Positions 53,969 to 62,338 of a DNA stretch of 64,000 bases are shown here, piece after piece. Each line of letters opens with the position of its first letter. The stretch's first letter is position 1. The stretch is from Marisediminicola sp040546025 (GTDB lineage Bacteria; Actinomycetota; Actinomycetes; Actinomycetales; Microbacteriaceae). The translations under genes and the position numbers were made by a program. The notes below the pieces were generated by a model that was not told where the DNA came from, searched no databases, and saw only the letters and a list, made by a program, of their open reading frames with translations. Location of the stretch: contig NZ_JBEPNA010000001.1 in NCBI RefSeq assembly GCF_040546025.1, positions 62,001 to 126,000 on the forward strand. The letters run 5' to 3'.

Positions 53969-54735
53969 GCGTCGTCCTCGGTGTCGTCGGTGTCGGGTGT
54001 GCCGTCGGTCGCGTCGTCGTCGGTGCTGCCGGAGCCGGTGCTGCCGGAGCCTGGTGCCGCGTCGAATCCGTCGAGCCGCGCGTCCCCAGCATCCGCCCCG
54101 CGCAGCGCCTCGTACGCGGCGGTCAGCGCGGCGATCTGCTCGGCCGGGAACAGGATGCGCAGCACCGGCGAGACCTCGAAGCGCCCCTCGGTGGAGGTGT
54201 TCGCGAGCACGCCGGCGTCGATCATCTTGCGCACCGCGCCGTTGATGCGCTTGAGGTGCGCGGATTCGTCGGTCGTGCCCTCGCGGCGGTACGGAGTGAG
54301 CTGCGCGGTGATGTCGTCGAAGCCGACGATCGCGCGCTGCCCGGTGCCGGCCACCGCGGAGAGCTGCCCGCGCAGGAAGAGCACGAGGGCGCTGTCGATC
54401 ATGGTGAGCGGTACCTGGCGCAGCACGCTGGGGATCACGGCATCCGATTCGCTCGCCTGCTGGGTGAAGGCGATCCGCTCGCCGTCGTCGATGACGAGCA
54501 GCAGGAAGATCTCGCTCAGGTAGCGTCGCACCGCGACCTTGGAGCGCTTCAGGGCGGCCCATCGCGCGGGCTCGCGGCTGCCGTCGAGGAAGGGTCCGCG
54601 CAGCAGCTTCACGAGGGCGAGGCGGGTGTCGAGGTCAAGGGTTCCGGTGTCGCCGACAAAGAGGGTGGATGCTGCGGTGTCGTCGCCCTCGATCGGGTTG
54701 GCGGTGTCGTTCGCGGCGGTGCGGGCCGGGGTCAT
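53965..54735 (-). CDS. jetB: Wadjet accessory protein JetB (DUF4194)
   Basis: 256 aa, MukE-like kite protein that binds JetA/JetC. Opening LDTRLALVKLLRGPFLDG, a winged-helix body (ESAHLKRINGAVRKMIDAGVL, FEVSPVLRILFPAEQ), and an acidic Gly/Ser/Asp C-terminal tail (GSGSTGSGSTDDDATDG) that is low-complexity. GTG or ATG 54735 overlaps jetA by 4 bases, jetC by 4. DUF4194 identity is by layout and context. Confidence 0.9.
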   Translation of the reverse strand: MTPARTAANDTANPIEGDDTAASTLFVGDTGTLDLDTRLALVKLLRGPFLDGSREPARWAALKRSKVAVRRYLSEIFLLLVIDDGERIAFTQQASESDAVIPSVLRQVPLTMIDSALVLFLRGQLSAVAGTGQRAIVGFDDITAQLTPYRREGTTDESAHLKRINGAVRKMIDAGVLANTSTEGRFEVSPVLRILFPAEQIAALTAAYEALRGADAGDARLDGFDAAPGSGSTGSGSTDDDATDGTPDTDDTEDDA

Positions 54736-56234
54736 GGGTGCTCCTCGCTCGAGTGGGTGAAGAGAATGGTGGGCACGCGGGCGGCGAGCCCGGCGTCGCC
54801 CCAGGCCACCAGGTCGCGCTCGTTCTCGACGAGCACGGCGCGACCGTCGACCGTGCGCTCGAGCGCGATCGACAGCAGCCCGATGAGACTACCGAGTCCC
54901 TGCGTCGCCGGATACCGGTCGAGCACATCGCTGATGCTCGCCACCGGCAGGTCGTCGAGGGTCGCGTCGACGTTGCGGCGCAACTCGTAGAGGTTGATGT
55001 CGCTCTCGTTGATGAGCTCGCGCACCCGGTCGAGGTCGAGCTCGACCGGGGCGTTGTCGACCAGCCCCGGCGGTCGCTCGGTGTCGGGCGCGGTCATCGT
55101 GAGCTGGCTGACCGATCTCAGCTGCGCCTTGCTGAGGCTGAGGGTGAACCCGGTCGGGCGGATCAGGCTGCCCTCGCCGCTGAGCTCGCCGAACGCGCGC
55201 TGCGCCTGCTTGAGCAGCCGGCTGACGCGGCGTTCCTCCACGTATTCGCGCTGCTGCACGAAGGTGCGCAGGCTGCGGGCGAGGGAGGCGTAGACCTCGT
55301 GCACCTCGCCGCCGCGGGAGGTGAGGCGCTCGACGAGGGTGCGCAGGGCGATGCGCTCGCCGGGGCTGAGCGAGCCGAGGGCATCGCGCGTGAGCACGTC
55401 GTCGATCGAGCGGTCGAGCCCGGCGCTGCGCTCGGGGTTGATCAGCAGCGCGTAGAACGCGCCGAAGCTGCGGCCCGCCTCGTTGTCCTGCAGCACGTCG
55501 ACGCCGCGGAACAGCGCATCGAGCACCTCGCCGCGCGCCCCGTCGCTCTCAATGATGTCGCGCCGGAACTGCACGTTGAGCGACTCGACGTCGCGGCGCA
55601 CCCGGGCGAAGTCGGCGGGGAGCTGCTCGGCGAGAAGCAGGATGTCCCGGATGCGTTCGAGCGCAGCATCCGGGGCGACGACGTCGATGCGCCCCTCGCG
55701 GATGCTCGCGATGCGCTGGTCGAGCCGCTCGCGTTCCCGGGTGAGGGACTCGAGACGGGAAGCGACGTCGGTGTCGGTGTCGATCGCGAGCTGCTCGAGC
55801 TGGCCCATCACCGTGGTCAGCCGGCTCTCGGTGACCGACCGCGGCGGTGAGACGATCTCGTTCGCGATCCGCAGCGCCGCGAGTGCGTCCGCGGAGAGCT
55901 CGTAGGTCTCGGCCGCGCTGGTTGCGGTGCTTCCGGTGCTCGCGGCGCCGGTGCGCCGTTCGAGGTAACCGGCGTCGAGCCAGTCCGCCACGTAACGCTG
56001 GGGCGACTGCGGCAGCTCGTGCCCGGCCACCCGCAGCGCCTCGAGGTCGTCGCCGATCCGCTCGAACAGAACGGTCGCCTGCACCCGCGCCTCGCCTGAA
56101 CCGATGAAGTTCGCGTGCAGGATCGCGAGCACGATGGGGGCCTGGCTGGCGCGCAGCAGCGACCACGCGGAGTCTCGGCGAACCCGGTCGAACCGGGCCG
56201 CGCTCTGCACCAGGGCGGCATCGCTGCGGGTCAT
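54732..56234 (-). CDS. jetA: Wadjet kleisin-like protein JetA (DUF3375)
   Basis: 500 aa, MukF-like kleisin that joins the JetC motors. Winged-helix-type N-terminus (RDSAWSLLRASQAPIVLAILHANFI, then VQATVLFERIGDDLEALR), a central coiled coil (RLESLTRERERLDQRIASI), and a C-terminal region with GERIALRTLVERLTSRGGEV and later ELYELRRNV-like INLYELRRNVD. The first gene of the operon; ATG 56234. The promoter should lie in 56235-56300, near copy F of the dispersed element. Confidence 0.9.
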   Translation of the reverse strand: MTRSDAALVQSAARFDRVRRDSAWSLLRASQAPIVLAILHANFIGSGEARVQATVLFERIGDDLEALRVAGHELPQSPQRYVADWLDAGYLERRTGAASTGSTATSAAETYELSADALAALRIANEIVSPPRSVTESRLTTVMGQLEQLAIDTDTDVASRLESLTRERERLDQRIASIREGRIDVVAPDAALERIRDILLLAEQLPADFARVRRDVESLNVQFRRDIIESDGARGEVLDALFRGVDVLQDNEAGRSFGAFYALLINPERSAGLDRSIDDVLTRDALGSLSPGERIALRTLVERLTSRGGEVHEVYASLARSLRTFVQQREYVEERRVSRLLKQAQRAFGELSGEGSLIRPTGFTLSLSKAQLRSVSQLTMTAPDTERPPGLVDNAPVELDLDRVRELINESDINLYELRRNVDATLDDLPVASISDVLDRYPATQGLGSLIGLLSIALERTVDGRAVLVENERDLVAWGDAGLAARVPTILFTHSSEEHP

Positions 56235-56297
56235 GGATCGAGGCTACCGAACCCCTGCGACATCGAGGGACGGCGGGACCTCCTCGCGCGGACATCC

Positions 56298-56384
56298 GCC
56301 CGCTCATGCGGTCGTTGTTCGCTCGCGCGGATGAAATCGCACCCGTATGAGTGAACAGCACCAGCGCGAGCGCGACGGATGCCG
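56298..56384 (+). repeat. Dispersed palindromic element, copy F (long form)
   Basis: 87 bases with CGCTCATGCGGTCGTTGTTC, GCTCGCGCGGATGAAATCGC, then ACCCGTATGAGTGAACAGCA and CCAGCGCGAGCGCGACGGAT. It differs from copy G at about 7 positions. Its last 36 bases before position 56383 (from 56347) are identical to copy H. Also carries two copies of CGGATGCCGGTTGAGCC downstream (56376, 56413). Lies between jetA and the MMPL gene. Confidence 0.85.
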
Positions 56385-56463
56385 GTTGAGCCGGGCACTC
56401 TCGCGTGCGTTGCGGATGCCGGTTGAGCCCGGCGCCTGGCGCGTCTCGAAACCCGCCGACCGA

Positions 56464-58992
56464 TCAGACTCGAACTTTCTCGGCATCCGTCGCGGCTTCG
56501 GGCGCCACGCCCGGATTCGCCCGCTCGAGCGACGCCCCTTCGACGTCGACATTGGGCAGGATGCGGTCAAGCCACTTGGGCATCCACCACGCGGCGTCGC
56601 CGAGCAGGTGCATCACGGCCGGGATCACCAGCAGTCGCACGACGAACGCGTCGAGCAGCACGCCGAGCGCCAGCCCCAGCCCGATGGACTGGATCATCAC
56701 CGAGTTCGAGAACATGAACCCGCCGAAGACCGAGATCATGATCAGCGCCGCGGCGATGACCACCGCGCGTCCGGCATGCAGCCCGCGTTGCACCGCGAGC
56801 CGTGCCGGTGTGCCGTGCACGTAGGACTCCCGCATGCCGCTCACCAGGAACAGCTGGTAGTCCATCGCGAGCCCGAACAGGATGCCGACCACCAGGATCG
56901 GCAGGAAGCTCAGGATTGGTCCCGGGTCGTGCACCCCGAACACCGGCGCGAGCCAGCCCCACTGGAACACGGCCGTGATGCCGCCGAACACGGCGAACAG
57001 CGACAGCACGAACCCGAGGGTCGCCGTGACCGGCACCAGGATCGAGCGGAACACGAAGATCAGAATGATCAGCGAGAGTCCCACGACGACGAGCAGGTAG
57101 AGCGGCAGGGCGTCGGCCAGTTTCTCGCTGACGTCGATGTTGCCCGAGGCGTTGCCGGCGACGCCGAGCGAGCTCACCCCTTCGACCTCGAGGCCGCGCA
57201 GGTCGCGCACGAGCTGCTCGGTCGATTCGCTCGTCGGTCCCTCCTCCGGAATCACCTGGAAGGCCAGCAGCAGGTCGTCGTCGGATGCGCCGATGGGCGC
57301 GACGGCCACGATGTCGCCGACGGCCATGAGCTCGGTGCCGATGCGCACCTGCTCGGCGACGAGGGTCTCGTCGGTGATGGCGGAGTCGAGGTCGGCCACA
57401 ACGAGCAACGGCCCATTGACCCCGGCACCGAACTTGTCGTCGACGAGCTTGTAGGCGTTGTACGCGCTCGATCCGATCGGCTCGGACGATCCGGCGGGGA
57501 GTCCGAGGCGCATCGACAGTGCCGGAATGGCGATGATGAGCAGCACCGTGACGCCCGCGAGCACGGTGACGACCGCGCGGACCGTGCTCATCGGCTTGCT
57601 GGGCACGCGTGCGCTGTGGTCGGCGCTGCCGACACGGGCGCGCGCCTTCGTGGTGAGGATTCTCGTTCCGACCAGGCGCAGCACCGCCGGAGTCAGCGTG
57701 ATCGCGATGAGGATCGCGACGAAGACGCAGACCGCGGCGACCGTGCCCATGAGCCCAAGGAACGGGATGCCCGTGAGGTTGAGCGCGATCAGCGCGATCA
57801 GCACGGTCGATCCCGCGAAGACGACGGCGTTGCCCGATGTGCCGTTCGCGAGTCCGATCGAGTGCTCGAGCGACACCCCGTTCTTCAGCTGCGTTCGGTG
57901 CCGGTTGAGGATGAAGAGCGAGTAGTCGATTCCGACCGCGAGGCCGAGCATCACACCGAGCACCGGGGTGATCGAGAGCATGGTGACGCTGCCGGAGAGG
58001 GCGAGCGAGGCGAGAACGCCGACTCCCACGCCGATGATGGCGTTGATCAGCGGCAGGCTCGCCCCGATCAGGGTGCCGAGCATGACGAACAGCACGACAG
58101 CGGCGACGATGACTCCGCCGATCTCTCCTGGGCCGAGGATCTCGGGAATTGTCGACGCGAGGTCGTTCGACACCTCGACCTCGACTCCGTCGATGTCGGC
58201 GTCGTTCATCACCTCGATGAGTTTCTCTTTCGACTCGGCGCTGACGAGGTTGAGGGACGTGTCGAACTGGATGCTGGCCACGGCAGTGGTCTCGTCGGAG
58301 GAGACCTGGCGGATGGCCGAGGCGAGGCCGAGCAGGTCGGCGCCCTCCTCGAGGGTCGTGCTCTGGGCCTCGAGCTCGGCGCGGCCGGCATCCAGTGTCG
58401 CCTGCTGCTCCGCGATCTGCGCGGCGCCGGCGTCGAGCTGGGCCTGCTGCGCGTCAAGCTGCGGCTGTGCTGCGGCGAGCTGTCCGGCCGCCTCGGCCTG
58501 GGCGCGGGCGGTGTCGAGCTGCGCCTGACCGGCGTCCAGCTGTGCCTGGGCGGCGTCGATCTGCGCCTGTCCCGCCTCGAGCTGTGCTTCGCCTTCGGTG
58601 ATCTGCTCGCGACCGTCGGCGATCGTCTGCGCCTGCGCGTCGATCTGCTCCTGCGTCTCGAACGGGTTCAGCGTCGACTTCACCTCGGGCAGGTCGGTGG
58701 CGTCGGCGAGCAGCTCGCCGATCGCCGCCTTCTGCGCGTCGGTGAACGCGGAGTCGTCGCTGGTGGTGAAGACGACGGATCCGCGCCCGCCGCTCGCGGA
58801 CGGGAACTTCTCGGCCAGCTCGTCGCTGACCTCCTGCGTCGCCGTGCCCGGGATGCTCACGGCTGAGCTGAGCGCGCCGCCGAATATCGCGAATGCGCCG
58901 CCGCTGAGGCCGAGAATGACCACCCACGAAACGATAACCAGCCAGGCCCGGCGGGCGGAGAACCGACCGAGCCGGTAGAGGAGGGATGCCAT
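56464..58992 (-). CDS. MMPL-family transporter (RND superfamily)
   Basis: 842 aa with two homologous halves of six membrane segments each (e.g. GVMLGLAVGIDYSLFILNRHR in half 1 and GILFGLAMDYQLFLVSGMRE in half 2). The first outer loop holds a long Ala/Gln/Asp/Leu coiled-coil repeat (AQAQLDAGQAQLD, residues about 115-200). Exports lipids or drugs, or binds cell-wall precursors, in related actinomycetes. Start ATG 58992 at MASLLYRLGRF. The TetR gene lies upstream on the same strand, so it likely represses this exporter. Confidence 0.93.
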   Translation of the reverse strand: MASLLYRLGRFSARRAWLVIVSWVVILGLSGGAFAIFGGALSSAVSIPGTATQEVSDELAEKFPSASGGRGSVVFTTSDDSAFTDAQKAAIGELLADATDLPEVKSTLNPFETQEQIDAQAQTIADGREQITEGEAQLEAGQAQIDAAQAQLDAGQAQLDTARAQAEAAGQLAAAQPQLDAQQAQLDAGAAQIAEQQATLDAGRAELEAQSTTLEEGADLLGLASAIRQVSSDETTAVASIQFDTSLNLVSAESKEKLIEVMNDADIDGVEVEVSNDLASTIPEILGPGEIGGVIVAAVVLFVMLGTLIGASLPLINAIIGVGVGVLASLALSGSVTMLSITPVLGVMLGLAVGIDYSLFILNRHRTQLKNGVSLEHSIGLANGTSGNAVVFAGSTVLIALIALNLTGIPFLGLMGTVAAVCVFVAILIAITLTPAVLRLVGTRILTTKARARVGSADHSARVPSKPMSTVRAVVTVLAGVTVLLIIAIPALSMRLGLPAGSSEPIGSSAYNAYKLVDDKFGAGVNGPLLVVADLDSAITDETLVAEQVRIGTELMAVGDIVAVAPIGASDDDLLLAFQVIPEEGPTSESTEQLVRDLRGLEVEGVSSLGVAGNASGNIDVSEKLADALPLYLLVVVGLSLIILIFVFRSILVPVTATLGFVLSLFAVFGGITAVFQWGWLAPVFGVHDPGPILSFLPILVVGILFGLAMDYQLFLVSGMRESYVHGTPARLAVQRGLHAGRAVVIAAALIMISVFGGFMFSNSVMIQSIGLGLALGVLLDAFVVRLLVIPAVMHLLGDAAWWMPKWLDRILPNVDVEGASLERANPGVAPEAATDAEKVRV

Positions 58993-59086
58993 GTTTCTCA
59001 GGTTTCCTTATGTTGCGATGTGAGCGGTGCGATGGATGCTTCTGTCTCAGCGCGTCATTGAGAAGGAGGGACGAGCCGGGGACGGA

Positions 59087-59731
59087 TCAGGGGTGGGTGC
59101 CGTGCCCGGAGCGGAGGGTGGTGACGAGCCGGTCGAGCAGTTCGGCCCAGAGTGCTCGCGAGTCGGCGTCGACGGTGCCGCCGGTGCGCTCGACCCAGTG
59201 CCGCGCGATCACGCTGACCCCGTGCATCAGCGAGCCGACGAGAATCTCCACCTCGAGCTGGTGGGCGGGGGCGCTGCGCGCGGCCATCTCGCGTGACAGC
59301 TGCTCGGTGGTGCGGGTGAAGACGTCATTCATCACGGCGTGCGAGCGACCGTCGGCGCCCTCGTCGTGCAGCACGCCGGCGAGGTAGGAGATCACGGAGG
59401 GCAAGTCGATGCGAGAGATGCCCGCGACCAGGTCGGGCAGCAAGGTGGCGCGGCTGCCCTCGATGATGAGGGTCTCCCCGGTGAGCACTCGGAACTGTTC
59501 GGCGGTGCCGGTCAGCAGCCGGGTGCAGGTGGTGACGACGATGTCGTCGAGCGAGGCGAAGTGGTTGAAGACCGTGCGCCGGGCGACGTCGGCGCGCTCG
59601 GCGAGTTCGTCGACGCTGAACCGCGAGTTGCCGCGCTCGCGGATCAGGGCGTCCGCAGCATCCAGAATCGCCTCGCGGTGCCGCGCCTTGAGGGCGGCCC
59701 GTCGATCGAGGGCGGGGGTGGTCGATGTCAC
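59087..59731 (-). CDS. TetR-family transcriptional regulator
   Basis: 214 aa. N-terminal helix-turn-helix (ILDAADALIRERGNSRFSVDELAERADVARRTVFNHF, residues about 21-57). C-terminal ligand domain unknown. GTG 59731 follows AGTAGG. 94 bases before the MMPL gene on the same strand. A perfect palindrome upstream is a likely operator, so it regulates itself and the exporter. Confidence 0.92.
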   Translation of the reverse strand: MTSTTPALDRRAALKARHREAILDAADALIRERGNSRFSVDELAERADVARRTVFNHFASLDDIVVTTCTRLLTGTAEQFRVLTGETLIIEGSRATLLPDLVAGISRIDLPSVISYLAGVLHDEGADGRSHAVMNDVFTRTTEQLSREMAARSAPAHQLEVEILVGSLMHGVSVIARHWVERTGGTVDADSRALWAELLDRLVTTLRSGHGTHP

Positions 59732-59744
59732 CTACTTACACTAA

Positions 59745-59758
59745 GTGCATCGATGCAC
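59745..59758 (-). promoter_or_regulatory. Palindromic operator at the TetR gene
   Basis: GTGCATCGATGCAC is a perfect 14-bp palindrome 14 bases before the tetR start. Its position and symmetry fit a TetR-type operator; the minus-strand reading also shows a TTAGTGTAAGT stretch close to the start codon. Confidence 0.65.
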
Positions 59759-59823
59759 CCGATGCACACATCCCGCTGTCGAGACGCTGTGAATTCGGCA
59801 GAGGCTTCCCGCACGTGCATCCC

Positions 59824-59909
59824 GCCCGCTCATGCGGTCGTTGTTCACTCGCGCGCCTGTAATCGCACCCGCATGAGTGAACAGCACCAGCGCGAGCGTG
59901 CGGATGCCG
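59824..59909 (+). repeat. Dispersed palindromic element, copy G (long form)
   Basis: 86 bases: CGCTCATGCGGTCGTTGTTC, ACTCGCGCGCCTGTAATCGC, ACCCGCATGAGTGAACAGCA, CCAGCGCGAGCGTGCGGATG. Arms GTTGTTCACTCGCGCG and GAGTGAACAG partly pair around TGTAATCGCACC. Plus orientation, between the TetR promoter and the hipBA promoter. Confidence 0.85.
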
Positions 59910-59953
59910 TCAACCTGCAGCACGAGCGTGCGGATGCCGTCAACCTGCAGCAC
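59894..59953 (+). repeat. 30-bp tandem duplication at the right end of copy G
   Basis: The 30-base unit GAGCGTGCGGATGCCGTCAA plus CCTGCAGCAC is present twice (59894-59923, 59924-59953), followed by a third start GAGCGG. Each unit carries a CCGTCA half-site like those of the hip operators, so it may add weak HipB sites. Confidence 0.85.
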
Positions 59954-59961
59954 GAGCGGTC

Positions 59962-60035
59962 TGACGGCAAAAACTCCGTCAGGCCACTTGACGGCGATAA
60001 CGCCGTCAGATACAGTGAAGTCAATAACACCGTCA
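59962..60035 (+). promoter_or_regulatory. hipBA promoter with three HipB operators at 27-bp spacing
   Basis: Operators TGACGG-N8-CCGTCA at 59962-59981 and 59989-60008, and a weaker TGAAGT-N8-CCGTCA at 60016-60035; their centres are exactly 27 bp apart. Promoter -35 TTGACG (59988-59993) and -10 TACAGT (60011-60016) have a 17-base spacer; operator 2 covers the -35 and operator 3 begins at the -10. This fits repression by HipB and HipBA. Confidence 0.85.
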
Positions 60036-60046
60036 GGAGGTGCAGC

Positions 60047-60301
60047 GTGGCCGCACGCGGAGAAGTGAGAAGCCCGGAGGCTCTGGGGCGGATGCTGCAG
60101 CAGGGCCGCCTCGTCAGCGGGCTCACCCAGCGCGACCTTGCGGAACGGCTCGAAACAGACCAGAAGTACATCTGGGCGCTGGAGTCGGGCAAGAACACGA
60201 TCGTGCTCGAGCGCATCTTCGCGATGATGCGGGAGACGGGCATCCGGATGTACATGGAGGTCGATCCCGCCACGCAACCCGGAGACGACACGCATGGCTG
60301 A
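60047..60301 (+). CDS. hipB: Antitoxin HipB, Xre-type DNA-binding protein
   Basis: 84 aa helix-turn-helix of the Cro/Xre class (LGRMLQQGRLVSGLTQRDLA, then ERLETDQKYIWALESGKNTI, about residues 13-50) and a short hydrophobic-acidic tail. GTG 60047 follows AGGAGG at good spacing. It binds and neutralises HipA and represses the promoter; three matched operators upstream support this. It overlaps hipA by 8 bases. Confidence 0.93.
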   Translation: MAARGEVRSPEALGRMLQQGRLVSGLTQRDLAERLETDQKYIWALESGKNTIVLERIFAMMRETGIRMYMEVDPATQPGDDTHG

Positions 60302-61541
60302 CCTGCGCGTGGAGCTCTACGGCGAGCTCGTGGGCCACCTCGTCGGCACCGACCGCCGAAGCTTCGATTTCGTCACCGACCCCAACGCCATCGGGACGTT
60401 CGGGCTCGGCAGCACGGTGCTCTCCGAGTCGGTTCCGTTCGAGCTCGTCGCGAACCGCAGCAGGGCGGGCCGACGGCGCAACTTCTTCGCCGAGCTGCTT
60501 CCCGAGGGCACGGCGCTCGACAATCTCGCCGCCCAATTGCGGGTCTCGGACGACGACATCATCCCGCTGCTGGCGCAGTACGGCCGCGACGTCGCCGGCG
60601 CCGTGCAGATATACGACCCCGAGGCGCCGGGCGAGCCGCGCACCCCCAGGCTCGCCCCGGTCGAGACGGAGGAGGTGGGACGGATGCTGGCCAACCCCGG
60701 CGCCGCCCCGCTCGGAAACCGGCCGGGCGTCGGACGCACCTCGCTGGCCGGCGTGCAGGACAAGATCGTGCTGGCGCGCGCGGACGGGCACTGGTTCCAG
60801 GTGCTCGACGGCTACCCGTCCACCCACATCGTGAAGCCGCCGTCGTTGCGGCATCCCACCATCACGTTCGACGAGGAGTACGGCTTCCGCGCGGCCAGGG
60901 CCGTCGGACTCTCCAGCTTCGACGCCTGGCTGGAGGACTTCGGTGGAGTGCGCGGCCTCGTCATCGAACGCTACGACAGGTCGGACGAGGCGCCGCAGGG
61001 CCGCATCCACCAGGAGGACATGAACCAGGCCCTCGGGGCATCGAAGAACGAGAAGTATCAGGAGTTCGGCGGCAAGGTTTCGCTGCGACGGATCGCCGGA
61101 GTGCTGGGGCGCAGCGGCGATCGGCGATCCGTCGAACAGCTGCTGCGGCTGCTGACCCTGTCGCAGGCGCTCGGCAACCTCGACATGCACGGAAAGAACG
61201 TCAGCATGTTGCACCTGCTCGACGGCTCCACGACGATCGCCCCGGCCTACGACATCGTTCCGCAGACGCACCTCGATAGTGGCGGGCGGATGGCGCTGGC
61301 GATCAACGGCACGTATCTTCACGCCGCGATCACGGCAGATGACCTCATCGCCGAGGGTGAGTCCTGGAAGCTCGGTTCGGCTCGTGGAATGGTCATGGAG
61401 GTGCTTGAGGCGGTCGCGGCGTTTGTGAAGGGGGAGACACCGGATGCGGGCGCGCATCCGACGCTGCGGGACGACATCGCGGGGTTCACGGAGAATCTGT
61501 TGGCCGGGCGGCCCACCGGTGAGCGGAAGTCAACGGCTTAG
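60294..61541 (+). CDS. hipA: Toxin kinase HipA
   Basis: 415 aa Ser/Thr kinase toxin; HipA of E. coli phosphorylates GltX. Motifs: GVGRTSLAGVQDKIVL (Ser-rich loop, about residues 145-157), VIERYDR, catalytic LGNLDMHGKN (about 293-302), and metal-site PAYDIVP (about 317-323). These are complete, so activity is expected. ATG 60294 overlaps hipB. No terminator seen before vapC, which is on the other strand. Confidence 0.93.
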   Translation: MADLRVELYGELVGHLVGTDRRSFDFVTDPNAIGTFGLGSTVLSESVPFELVANRSRAGRRRNFFAELLPEGTALDNLAAQLRVSDDDIIPLLAQYGRDVAGAVQIYDPEAPGEPRTPRLAPVETEEVGRMLANPGAAPLGNRPGVGRTSLAGVQDKIVLARADGHWFQVLDGYPSTHIVKPPSLRHPTITFDEEYGFRAARAVGLSSFDAWLEDFGGVRGLVIERYDRSDEAPQGRIHQEDMNQALGASKNEKYQEFGGKVSLRRIAGVLGRSGDRRSVEQLLRLLTLSQALGNLDMHGKNVSMLHLLDGSTTIAPAYDIVPQTHLDSGGRMALAINGTYLHAAITADDLIAEGESWKLGSARGMVMEVLEAVAAFVKGETPDAGAHPTLRDDIAGFTENLLAGRPTGERKSTA

Positions 61542-61565
61542 CGAGATGGCGCGTGCTGAGGGCCG

Positions 61566-61970
61566 TCACATCTCCAGCGTTTCGACCTGCTGGCCGGTGA
61601 CCGCGGCGATAAGGTCGAAGTCTTTATCTACGTGCAGAATGGTGAGCCGTCGACGCTCGGCCATCGCTGCGAGCAGGAGGTCGGCCAACGAGGGTGCACG
61701 ATGTTGGGATCGCGCGGCGAGCGCGGCCTGCACCTCGATGGCTCGCTCCTCAATGTCGGGAGTGAAGTACTCGACTAGAAGCGCCGCCACTGGGGCGGAC
61801 GCGAGCAGGGTCCGCAGATCCTCCTCGGACCGAGCGGAGTAGCCAATCTCAAGCCGGGTGACGGAGCACACGCTGACGAGCCCGCGTTCGATTCGTTCGG
61901 CCCAGATCGCTCGGTCCCGGCTCGCGCCAAGTCGCACAAGAGCAGACTTGTCGATCAGCCACCCGGTCAC
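61566..61970 (-). CDS. vapC: Toxin VapC, PIN-domain ribonuclease
   Basis: 134 aa PIN domain. Acidic residues of the active centre: Asp7 in LIDKSALVRL, Glu41 in VTRLEIGYS, Asp97 in SLADLLLAA and Asp115/117 in HVDKDFD. Cuts RNA until held by VapB. Start 61970 overlaps the vapB end by 4 bases. Convergent with hipA with 24 bases between. Confidence 0.93.
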   Translation of the reverse strand: MTGWLIDKSALVRLGASRDRAIWAERIERGLVSVCSVTRLEIGYSARSEEDLRTLLASAPVAALLVEYFTPDIEERAIEVQAALAARSQHRAPSLADLLLAAMAERRRLTILHVDKDFDLIAAVTGQQVETLEM

Positions 61971-62188
61971 CGCCAGGCGCGCTCCATCAGGTCGTCATCG
62001 AGCAAGTCGTTCATCAGGTTCGACGATGCGACAAGATCCTCGACGGTGACGCGAAGACGTGAACGCTGCGACTCTCGGATGAGCTGTCGCCGAACGTACT
62101 CGACTCGGGAGAGCCCCAGGCGGGCGGCATCCGCATCGATGTCGGCGACAACCGCATCCGGCAGGTTTCGGATCAGAATGTCGGCCAC
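61967..62188 (-). CDS. vapB: Antitoxin VapB, ribbon-helix-helix type
   Basis: 73 aa antitoxin. RHH-type opening ILIRNLPDAVVADIDADAAR and a C-terminal tail that would bind VapC (LMNDLLDDDLMERAWR). GTG 62188 (VADILIR) is chosen over the ATG at 62212 because GAGGAGCC lies before it. First gene of the pair. An AT-rich promoter with an inverted repeat lies upstream. Confidence 0.88.
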   Translation of the reverse strand: MADILIRNLPDAVVADIDADAARLGLSRVEYVRRQLIRESQRSRLRVTVEDLVASSNLMNDLLDDDLMERAWR

Positions 62189-62201
62189 TCCGGCTCCTCT
62201 C

Positions 62202-62222
62202 GATTGATGCAATCAGATGATA
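62202..62222 (-). promoter_or_regulatory. vapBC promoter region with inverted repeat
   Basis: GATTG-ATG-CAATC (62202-62214) is a perfect 5-bp inverted repeat and TATCAT (minus strand, 62217-62222) a good -10 box 29 bases before the vapB start. Binding of VapBC to this repeat is inferred. Confidence 0.6.
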
Positions 62223-62289
62223 TCTCCCGATGGTTGGAGAAGTCGAGGGGGTCAAAGGGTTCAGGATGCGCCATCCCGCGGCTGACGGC

Positions 62290-62325
62290 ATGAGTGAACA
62301 GCACCAGCGCGAGCGCGACGGATGC
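62290..62325 (+). repeat. Dispersed palindromic element, copy H (right half only)
   Basis: 36 bases ATGAGTGAACAGCACCAGCG CGAGCGCGACGGATGC identical to positions 56347-56382 of copy F. The left arm and loop are missing. Lies between vapB and the acetamidase. Confidence 0.85.
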
Positions 62326-62338
62326 TGCCGGTAGATAC

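Noticed and set aside
53969..54562. N-terminal extension of JetC by 198 residues
   Set aside because: This part is Arg-rich antiphase reading of jetB; the ATGA join at 53968 and MSDDTLFDDL start fit JetC.
56347..58866. Plus-strand ORF starting MSEQHQRERDG across the MMPL gene
   Set aside because: Its start lies in the dispersed repeat and the body is antisense to the MMPL gene; the same MSEQHQ start appears wherever the repeat occurs.
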